The notes below the pieces were generated by a model, which saw only the letters and a list, made by a program, of their open reading frames with translations, was not told where the DNA came from and made no database searches. Shown one piece after another: positions 55,601-64,000 of a DNA stretch of 64,000 nt. Origin of the DNA: Penicillus capitatus. Lineage: Eukaryota > Chlorophyta. Each line of letters starts with the position of its first letter. The stretch's first letter is position 1. The DNA is taken from NCBI GenBank assembly GCA_965649825.1, contig OZ287696.1, positions 1,240,001-1,304,000 on the forward strand. The letters are read 5' to 3'. Made by a program: the position numbers and the translations under genes.

Positions 55601-57263
55601 ATTGTTTCTGCCGCGGCATGGATGGAGGTTTATGAATGGGGAGACGGAAAGACGCGATTCTACTTCTCTATCCAGACGTCTGGAAGATACTATCTGAGAA
55701 CGCATCTCGGAACTGCGCTCAATTATCACGCATACTTAGAGGTATCGCCGGCCGAGCCGCTTGCTTCCAACTGTCGCATTTTTGACGTACAATCCGTCAA
55801 CGCTGGTGATGAAGGACACGGATTTCTGGAAGTCAAAGATCGTTTTGCGAATGTTTACGATGCACAATTCAGAGACATGATTGATATCACACAGTTTCAT
55901 CTCACTCTGATTCACACCGCAGCCAACTCCAACGATGGCGCTCAGCCGGTCGTCTTTACTGGCTACAATGCGGAACGTAGCGCCATGGAGTTTCACTTCA
56001 ATCTGACGCAGTCTGGAAAATACAGAATCGCAGCCGTGTTCCAGAACTCGCCAATCCAGGGAAGCGGCGGCGCTTTAAGCATACATGCATCACCCGTCAA
56101 CTACAACCATACGCAAGCATCAGATGTTGTCAGCGACGTCGTCGCTGGCCACGGCATTGAAATCCGGATCGTAACGCGCGATTTCTATGGAAATATCGCA
56201 ACAGAAGAGGAAGATCTCGCACAACGAACTCGAATCAACATCACGCGTATCGCTACGACAGAACGCGAAGTAGTGAACCCGACGACACAGCATGAAGCTT
56301 CGAATGCAACAAAAGAACACGAAGTGGTGAACGCGACGTCACAGCACGAAGCAGTGAATGCAACAAAAGAACACGAAGCGGTGAACGCGACGTCACAGCA
56401 TGAAGCTTCGAATGCAACAAAAGAACACGAAGCGGTGAACGCGACGTCACAGCATGAAGCTTCGAATGCAACAAAAGAACACGAAGCGGTGAACGCGACG
56501 ACGTCGATTGTTGAGGTGTATCCTGGACTGCTAGCGGTCGAGGTGAACTTGACGACGGTTGGAAGCTATACTTTTCGTGTACAGATCGACGGCAACGACA
56601 TCTTATCTGGCAACTCAAGCTGCGTCGTGCATCCGGACGTATTCGATGCTGCGACGTCGGCGATTATGTTGGCGGCGAATGTGCCTGTCGGAGAATGGAA
56701 CGACATCATGCTTTTGCCGATGGATAGGTTCCGCAATGTGTTGGCTCCTCTCTCGAATCTCTCCATCTCCACAAACGCGACGGACGTCGAGATTCGGCCG
56801 TTTGGATTGGCGGATGTCGGCGGCGGATGGATGAGGGCACAGTATTGGCTCGGCAGTGTCGGCAATTTCACTCTCGATGTACAGCAGAATACCAAGACGA
56901 TCTGGAATTTCTCCATCACCGCCGTTTCCAATACATCCACGAGTGAGGGCTGGGCACACACATCCATGATCCGTATATTTGACGCTCTTCTGTGCGATTT
57001 TAGGCTGGTATACTTTATCGAATACGTTATCCCTTATCAAGAAATGGCAGAACAGCGACAGGGCGCGCATCATCATGATCGTTTGCTTAGCAGTGGCACT
57101 CCTTGCTGGCTGCTGGATCTGCTTAAGGGACTCAAGTGACGACGACTCATCCTATGACGACTCAAGTGACGACGATTCGTCTTGTGATGACTCCTCAAGT
57201 GATGGTGCCGATCACTCTTCGTCGAATTCGACTCTTTCGATGGGAAGCCTATCGTTGCCATAA
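49629..57263 (+). CDS. Giant single-pass surface protein with tandem filamin-like repeats
   Basis: Exon 1 (49629-49818) encodes a signal peptide (RIAIVAMLLSVAIS). A 44-nt intron (49819-49862) leads to one exon of about 7.1 kb. Several diverged filamin/Ig-like domains come first (VLGDAVPGSPFAPLF, then VGDLIKIRDRFGNN). Seven tandem units of 231 residues start near 51260, 51953, 52643, 53336, 54029, 54722 and 55415; each carries SPER(S)-IVGSAIGIE, KPGFTMNQ, VYEWGDGKTRFYFSI, GFLEVEDRFANVYD and YTI-ADYQNSPMQG, probably two Ig-like folds. A 10-residue repeat with NAT glycosylation sites follows, then another Ig-like segment. A 61-nt intron leads to a membrane span (RIIMIVCLAVALLAGCWICL) and an Asp/Ser-rich tail. 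Total about 2,560 residues. Filamin repeats outside the cell recall GEX2, the gamete-attachment protein of plants; that link is inference. Confidence 0.82.
51260..56090. repeat. Seven tandem 690-693-bp coding repeats
   Basis: Unit starts (GTCAGTCC or GTTATCAGTCC) are spaced 693, 690, 693, 693, 693 and 693 bp. Units are highly similar in DNA, including synonymous positions, and some pairs (for example units 4 and 6) are closer to each other than to their neighbours. All keep the reading frame. Confidence 0.92.
56276..56507. repeat. 30-bp coding repeat with a glycosylation sequon in each unit
   Basis: About seven to eight units encode variants of NATKEHEAV and NATSQHEAS, each with N-A-T. DNA copies are nearly exact (AATGCAACAAAAGAACACGA alternating with AACGCGACGTCACAGCA). 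Being multiples of 3, length changes keep the frame. Confidence 0.9.
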
Positions 57264-57678
57264 AGGACGTCTTATCTTACGACATGCACCGGACTTCATG
57301 ACGCAATGTTTGTCGAGAGTCTTCGCTCAGCACATAGACGTGAAATGACAGATAGACGCCATACCTTTTTAACGAAACATTGGCCGAACTGCTCCGAAAC
57401 GCGATCGCGGGACTAACGCTCTTACCGTTGCGGCAGCTGACGTGCTTTATATCTCTACAAACCAACTGGCGGGACCGTTCATCAAACTTCTTTCACTGCT
57501 CCTTTGCGCAGACTGTGGATCTCGGACAATTAAATCTGTCTATCTGTCTGTTTGTCTTTGCACATCTACAACGATGTTTCTAGATAGATCTCAGGGCGGA
57601 GGCATGTTGCGGCGAAGCCTCTATTCGCCTCCCGTTAATGTAAACGAAGAATGGAGTCAAGGATCATGGAAGCAATGT
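57264..57678. other. Intergenic between the convergent filamin-repeat and carrier genes
   Basis: About 415 bp; short open frames only. Both 3' ends must lie here. Confidence 0.4.
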
Positions 57679-58825
57679 CTACGATGATGCAACCATTTTT
57701 TTAGTATCACAATGTGTTGTCCGTGGCAGTCTTCGGAGGAGCCTCGAAATCAATTCGAAGCTTGTAAAGGTGATGGCCGCCGAAGGCACTGCTCGGCAGA
57801 GATTGATGCCACATCCCTTGTAGAATCCACGAATGCCGTGTTCTTTGACAATCATTCGAAAGGTGTCCTTCAGTCCAGAGAATGGCTTGGTCCCGTTGAG
57901 ATGCATATGCGATCGGAGGACTTCGTGAGGATAGGTGATGGTCGATGCCACCATTTTTGATAGACTGGAGGCGAGAATGAGTTCGTGCACTGAGAGCTCT
58001 CTCCGTTTTCCATCTGCTCGACGTGAGAGGCGCGATTTGAGATTCTCGTAGAGGGGAAACTGCACGGCGACGTGTGCTATGCCGAGGAAAGAGGGGACCA
58101 ATCCAGCATAGAGGCGGCTGAATCCCTCTTTGCGGATGATGCTCTGGAGACCATCGAGTGTCCCGCGGTAACGCTGCCAGTTTGTTTTTAGGCCCATTCC
58201 CTGAGTCTGCAATCGCGTCTTCACCACCCAGAGGGGATTGGTCACCACAATGGTGGAGATTCCTGCGCCGATCGCTGCAAACATATGCACCACTGGAGAA
58301 CTCCTCTCTGCACAAAACCCTTCTCGAACAACCCAGTCAACAATACCACTGGGGTTTCACCATCGGCGAAGGGCATGTAGGTCTGCTTCAGATGTTCATA
58401 CACCGAGAAGTACACCTGCCGTCACATCATCCCATTCTTATTACCAGAGAGATTCTGTGCCGTATGCTCACTGCCCAGTTGGGTACAAGGGCAATCAGGG
58501 TCGGCGACAGTCCTTTGTACAGTCCACCCACACCTTCTTCGCGCACCACGAGTCGAACAGCGTCTGTCATGGAACAGGGTATCTCATCCTTGCAGTCGAA
58601 TCTGCTGTTGCCACACGATACTCGCAAGCGATGTGTACTTCCTCTGACGCGACTGGACTTGAAATCGTGTGCGGAGTACATCCAGTGGACAGACAGCGAT
58701 TGCCGTGATGCCGCCTACGAGGCAGCGTCAAAATTCGTGGCCCTAACGGGAACAGTAGTCTCGCCTGAGAGTGCTCCCGATACACTGCCGATGAGATCGT
58801 CACGTGAGACATGCGGAGGTCTCAT
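57679..58825 (-). CDS. Mitochondrial-carrier-family protein of the NAD/folate/pyrimidine type
   Basis: ATG 58825 gives MRPPHVSRDDLIGSVSGALS. A GC-donor intron joins GGITAIAVCPLDVLRTRFQV, the first carrier signature PxD-x-[RK]xR. Further exons give EEGVGGLYKGLSPTLIALVP, NWAVYFSVYEHLK, TNPLWVVKTRLQTQGMGLKT (second signature in the PLWVVKTR form typical of NAD, folate and FAD carriers), EGFSRLYAGLVPSFLGIAHV, STITYPHEVLRSHMHLNG and FYKGCGINLCRAVPSAAITF. Six helices in three repeats are accounted for. Arabidopsis NDT1/NDT2 (NAD transporters) show the same motifs, so NAD import into mitochondria or plastid is the best guess. Introns are 34-56 nt. It is divergent from MON2, 168 bp away. Confidence 0.87.
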
Positions 58826-58993
58826 TCAACCCGTCGATGCAACGATGTGGGGATGGTGGACTCGTTGTCGACGAGACAGCCACTCTTCACAGAATGACGC
58901 CGTAATGAAGCATCATCGTCGGCATCTTCGACAAGCGCATTCTTGAAACGAACGGACTCCGTCGTTTGTCTGCACTTTGTGTGTCTGTGCTCG

Positions 58994-61900
58994 ATGGAGG
59001 TCTTCTTGCAGTCGGTCGAAGCAGATTTACGTCATTTGTCGACCGAATCACGTAAACCTGAGACCCTGGCGGGTCAGTTGGCCGGATGGCTTGTCAATTC
59101 CGAACATCCCGAAGTGAAAGTCGCAGCGGAGCGTGCGATATTGAAACTGCGTGCCCTGGGGAGGCAGAATCTCACGAAGGACGTGTTCAAGAACAGCAAA
59201 GTAGAACCACAACGCCAACGGCATCGTCGTCCACTTCTCACAATGACTGACGATGAATGGACAGGAACTGCTTCGGCCGTTTCTCCTGGCCTGTGAAACG
59301 AAGAACGCACGTCTGACCGTTCTGGCCCTTGGCTGTGTGCAGAAGCTTCTGGCAAACGATGCCGTCTCGGAAGACGGAACAGTGACCGTCATCACCACTC
59401 TCCAACATGTCCCTCCCTCCAACGATCATTGCTCCCACATAACAGAACACACCTAATAGGTAGAAAGGAGCGGAGATGAAGCGGTCAAGCTCAAAATGTT
59501 ACAAATTGTGCTGACGCTGGTTCAAGACACATCTTTCACTTCAACAGTGATCTTAGCCACGTACTGACTGAGTCCTGAGTAGAGGGATGGCTCGTGTAGG
59601 CGCATCTCGGCAGTGTCTTGGGCGTCTGTTTTCGAATCTTGGCCCAATCTCGCAATACGGATACGGTACTGAACACGGCAGCTGCCACGATTCGGCAGGT
59701 AGGAAGGTACGTTTCGTGTAAACGACCGCTTGATGTCAACATCACATCATCTGACACACTGTATCGCATTTTAGGTAGTGGCTGTGATCTTTGAACAGGT
59801 GACCATCGAAAAGGACGAGGAAAAGAAGAAAGAGAGTACGAACGAAGCAGCCTTGCTGTTGATGGATGATCTCTGCAATCTGGCGGCGGGCTCTCCAGCT
59901 ACCTGGCTCCAGTCTCCAGCCATCCCGCAGCATTTTGCTCTGGAACTTGTGGATTTTGTCATTGCCAATAAGACAGAGATTTTTCATTCCCTTGAGGAAT
60001 TCGCGGCTGTGTTGAGGGATCGAATCTGTCATGTCCTGCAGCAGTTGCTGACAGAAACGTTTGAATTGGATGTCGAGCCGTTTCGTAGCGGCACCCACAA
60101 GTCTACTTTCAAAGTGCTCTCCAGTCTGTTGAGCAAGTTCTATACTCTCATCCCTGGAAAGATTGCTCAAATCTGGCATCCCTTATGTGCCGGCGCAGCT
60201 TCGCATTCGCACCTCTGGCGTCAGATCCTGTGCCTTCAAGTGCTGAAGACGTGTGTGGCGGAACCGAACGAACTTTATTACCTCTATGAGATGTATGATC
60301 TGGCACGGGACTTTGATATCTTGGCAGTTTCCCGTGTGGTGGATGTGGCCGTCGAGCTGCTTCGCCCGAGAAAACGGAGCATTGGTGGCGAAGAGGATCG
60401 CAAAATGCCTGCCTTGGCGGATGAGCGCGTCTCCACTCCAGCCTCCAATGCTGCCGAGGAGCACACAGATGAAGGCGTTGCCTGTTTACTGGCCCTCGAA
60501 ATCCTTCTCAAAATCACCAATGCCATTCACATGCTCTCAGAGAAATGCATCGAGACACACGCTGCTCAAGGTAATACCGCTCGTTCTCTAAACACAGCAT
60601 CGAAGTGGGGATATCGGGTAGGCATTGAAGGCAAGGTGTACCTGAAGCATGTCTGTTGTTCTATGCTGGATCGGTTCTTCGGATCCTTCTATTCTGTTTT
60701 CCAATCGCATCTCTCCTCTGGACACTGCAGCGAAACGGTGGTCTTGATGATTCTCAAGGGCTATCAAGACATTCTGCAGTCAGCTGCTTCGTTTGAACTC
60801 AAAGAGGTCAACGAAAAATTCTTGAAATCTCTCTGTCAATTCGCAATTCCGACGACATCGGGTGATTGCAACGGAGCGTATTCAGGTTTGTGTGTGCTGA
60901 TGTCTGCGTGTGTAGATAACGGAAGCCAGTCTGAGAACCTGACACTCTCTTCGCTCAATGTTCATGCGATCCGGACGCTATTGAACGTGGTCCATCAGCT
61001 TGGAAATGTACTGGGCGCTTCCTGGACAGCTGTTGTGACGACACTCTACACGCTGGATGGCATTCTGATGCATTCTGTCACCAATCAAGAGGCTCGAACG
61101 GCGGAGCTCGGCGCGGACACGGAGCTGGCAATCCTCGAAACTTCGCTGAAGCATCTGTTCGATGGGACGTCCAATCTCTCAACAGAAGCGGTGGTCTGTC
61201 TGCTGTCTTCCCTCCGCGATGTCTCGCTCCAGTCGTTGACGGCTGCATCCAGCAAACACAGGCGTCCGTCCTTCTGTCTGCAGCATATGGTCGGCGTCCT
61301 GTTGCGCAATTTGGAACGGGTACATGATCTGTGGGGCATCTTTCTGGCCCACGTCATCGAGGTGATCAGCACAAGTGAGCCGTCCTCCTGGACCATCGCT
61401 ATCGATGCATTGGACAGAGCAGTGATCGGAATTCTGGAAGGCTGCCTCAAGACAGAAGACGACGGAGCATTGGAGAACATGTTACTGGTGGCATTGGCTT
61501 CGCTCTTTTCGGATGCCTGTCATCGTCCCATTCGCATCGGCATTCTCAGAATCGCCCTCCACGTTCTGCAACGCGGCGGAGAGTCTCTCACGCGTGGATG
61601 GGATCCGATGCTGCGTCTGCTGCAGAGTGTTCCCGAAGGCGTCGCCGATGAGGAAGTCATCAACATGGCATTCGACAGCGTCGAACTGCTGGTCAATGAA
61701 CATCTGGACCAACTGCCTAGCGACATTCAATCGAAATCCCTTCGGATTGTCTCTTCCTTTGCCAAACAGACAACGGCCATGAACGTCAGTCTCACATCGA
61801 TCAATCTCCTGTGGGCAGCTGTCGATATGTTTGGCAAAGAGGCAAAGCCGCCGCGACAGCTTCAGTCCCAAGGATCCTTTCCAGGAACGGTCCTTCGTCG

Positions 61901-63875
61901 TAGTATCTCTTCTGAAGACCCGACGTCTTTGGCCGCTTCGCAGAGCCTGTTCTATCTGATTATCGTTTTGCAGGAGCTCAGTGTGGACAAGCGACCAGAA
62001 GTGCGGAACAGTGGCATTCGTTCCTTCTTTGCCGCCATGGTGAGCTACGGTTCAAAGTTCTGCCTGGATGATTGGAATCGATGTCTCTCCGATGTGCTGC
62101 TGCCCCTGCTCAAATCGGTCTACTACATCTCCATGACCTCCAGCAGCGACGAAACGGAGGCCGTGGAGCTCGGAAAAGAAAAGGGACGCAGCGTCATGAT
62201 GTTGATGCACTACAGCCGCAATACAGAGAGGAAACAGTGGGAAGAGACAATGGTCTTGGCCCTCAATGGTCTCTGCAAGATCTTGCGACTCTATCTGCCT
62301 CTACTTCTGAGCCTCAGCGCTTTCTCCCAGGCCTGGGACCAGATCGCTGTCATCTGCAAGAATTCGTTGGCTCAAGGGACGAAGGATGCAGCACTGGCCG
62401 CCATTGCCCTGATCGTTCAGGTGTCTGAGACATTCGGCACGTCGACAACACAGCTGCCCACGCAGACAATGTCACTGATCTTGAGATCGTTGGACGAGAG
62501 CATCGAACTTGTCACCCATCCAGAGTCCCTCACGCCGGCCATTGTCCGATTCGAACTTGTCAAAGCCATCGGTGCCATTGCACACAGCACCAAACGCATC
62601 TTGCCGGAATCTTCCATGTCGAGAATCATAGAGTGGATTCAGAAATTGGCATGCAAACCGTTCAATACCGAGGAAGCCACACAGAACGTGTCAGACATGC
62701 TTCCAATAGTGCAGAAAGAGATGCTGTCGGTGATGGCAAGCTTGCCTGAAGATCCAGATGACCATCTCTGGATGGAGGTGACACAAGCGCTGTGTCGTTT
62801 TCTCTATCCGGATGCCATGGATTTCGAAGATCCTCTCCGACAGCCAATCTCTCTGCCATCCACTTTCCACCGATCGCCAGAATCGTCCATGCTGCTCTGG
62901 TTGACGCACATCGTCGAGCAGTTGGAGAAGATCTACCTGACGAACATCTCGAAGGACCTCCAGGGGGAGCTCTTTTCAATGGTCTTGTCCTCATTGACGC
63001 GGTGCATGGCATCCGGATTCGTCCACCACGCTGAGACGCCTGCTCTCTGGATCAAAGCGGCTTCACTGTTCAGATCTGTCCTGGATGTGGGCCTCACGTC
63101 GATGTCCGAAGATTCCAGACACGGATACGACTGGATGTGCAAATGGGAGACGATTGTCAGTTCCTTCGAGGCCGTGTTCAGTGGCAAGCATGTCAAGATC
63201 GAGCATGTGCCTCCTTTGGATCTCTTCTCCAGTGCTGCTGCCTCGGAGTTGAAGCTTTCGCTGCTGGATGTGCTGTCCGATGTCATTATGTCTTCCTACC
63301 ATCGAATGTCGGAAACGACGTTGAGGCGATTGATCGCGCTCATCGATGCCACCATCACGCTGCATGCCGATCAGCACGAAGATAATGGTCCAGCTGGAAA
63401 TCTCTGTCATTCATGTCTGCGAAAACTGTTCGTTCTCTGCAGTCATTCCAACGATTTCTCCGTTTCTGTTATCGCCCTGCCGCTCTTTATCCGTCGATGC
63501 AAATCGATTCTGGGCGTTTTTTCCGCAAAGAATGCGGAAACGAGCACGACGCATCTGTCGCTTGTTCGTGTAGGAGAAGTGGTTTTTGTTCTGGAGATGC
63601 TTTCGTCTCTCAGAGTGTCCGCCGCTGTGGCAGAAGCGCTGCTGACTGAGCATCCTGTTTACCAGAAATTCTCTCCTAATCGTGGCGGCGGTGGCGGCGG
63701 ATCTTCATTGAGACGTTCGAATTCAACGGCATCATGGATCGTTTCCATGAGACGTCCGCATCTGTTGATGATCTATGACACCCTTTGCGACTGCGTCATG
63801 AGCAAAGAGGCGCATGTCCGAGTATTGGTGGGAGAATTGCTCAAATCCGTGGGTCAGGACATTGGATTCATGTAA
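58994..63875 (+). CDS. MON2: MON2 homologue (Golgi/endosome trafficking scaffold)
   Basis: ATG 58994 starts MEVFLQSVEADLRHLSTESR. Short introns join NSK|ELLRPFLLACETKNARLTVL, LQH|VERSGDEAVKLKMLQIVLT, TST|AHLGSVLGVCFRILAQ and NTAAATIRQ|VVAVIFEQVTIEK, after which a long exon (from about 59,776, with one probable in-frame 51-nt intron near 60,571) runs to the stop. MON2 landmarks include NVHAIRTLLNVVHQLGNVLG, TRGWDPMLRLLQSV, VSLTSINLLWAAVDMFG, DKRPEVRNSGIRSFFAAM and MLMHYSRNTERKQWEETMVL. MON2 is a large helical-repeat protein related to BIG/GBF Arf activators but without the Sec7 domain; with DOP1 it acts in endosome-to-Golgi traffic. About 1,550 residues, near the human length of about 1,720. 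No Sec7 motif is visible. Confidence 0.9.
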
Positions 63876-64000
63876 ATCTCGGAATGCGCCGGTGCGCGTA
63901 CCGTCATCGCATTTGACGGACCGATCACCATAGGGTCCGTCCGGCGCGACAGGATGAACCCAATTCTGCTCACTCGGCGAGTCAACGGCGTCCTTCACGG
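63876..64000. other. Window end, no gene seen
   Basis: The last 125 bp follow the MON2 stop. A minus-strand frame crosses them but mostly overlaps MON2 and is taken as a shadow. Confidence 0.4.

Overview
The window reads as nuclear DNA of a plastid-bearing protist (an alga). Genes lie on both strands, are split by very short GT-AG introns (mostly 41-66 nt, some shorter) and have no bacterial operon layout. Toc75 (the outer-envelope import channel) and a fragment of plastid psbA point to photosynthesis. CEP104, a ciliary-tip protein, points to a flagellated stage. Aurora kinase, GLE1 and MON2 are general eukaryotic genes. The plant-like Toc75 and the D1 fragment suggest an Archaeplastida-type plastid, perhaps green, but the species cannot be named from this sequence. 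I found no rRNA, tRNA or CRISPR array.

Layout. 1-10.4 kb: tail of an unknown gene, an EamA-type transporter (-), an Aurora kinase (-), an unknown gene (+), a GLE1-like mRNA export factor (-) and an RlmN-type RNA methyltransferase (+). 10.5-13.3 kb: CEP104 with an unusual C-terminal TPR block. 14.2-18.7 kb: a repeat-rich stretch holding one small basic-protein gene. 19.4-23.6 kb: three genes in tandem on the minus strand (YrdC/Sua5, PDE12-like nuclease, PPR protein). 24.5-28.9 kb: poorly conserved membrane-protein genes and a 5' fragment of an SDR gene. 28.9-32 kb: a beta-propeller-like gene, tentatively a Mediator tail subunit.

33.2-42.8 kb is the most irregular part. A run of 47-bp repeats and a minisatellite leads into a 100-N gap. 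The gap is followed by a truncated AT-rich psbA gene, then an apparently exact second copy of 5,290 bp (28,691-33,980 repeated as 34,762-40,051), then about 2.3 kb more minisatellite that becomes very GC-rich. This looks like two overlapping contigs that were scaffolded instead of merged, with plastid DNA attached to the start of the second.

43.8-64 kb is gene-dense again: Toc75 (-), a YqgF/RuvX-type nuclease (-), a TKL-type kinase (+), a giant single-pass membrane protein with seven tandem 231-residue filamin-like repeats (+), an NAD/folate-type mitochondrial carrier (-) and MON2 (+).

Several genes serve organelles: Toc75 imports plastid proteins, while the RlmN, YrdC, YqgF, PDE12-like and PPR proteins belong to families that act on organellar RNA, DNA or translation. 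CEP104, Aurora and the filamin-repeat surface protein belong to the flagellum, the cell cycle and the cell surface. Where intron phase, reading frame and family alignment agreed, I resolved exon structures by hand; elsewhere limits are approximate.
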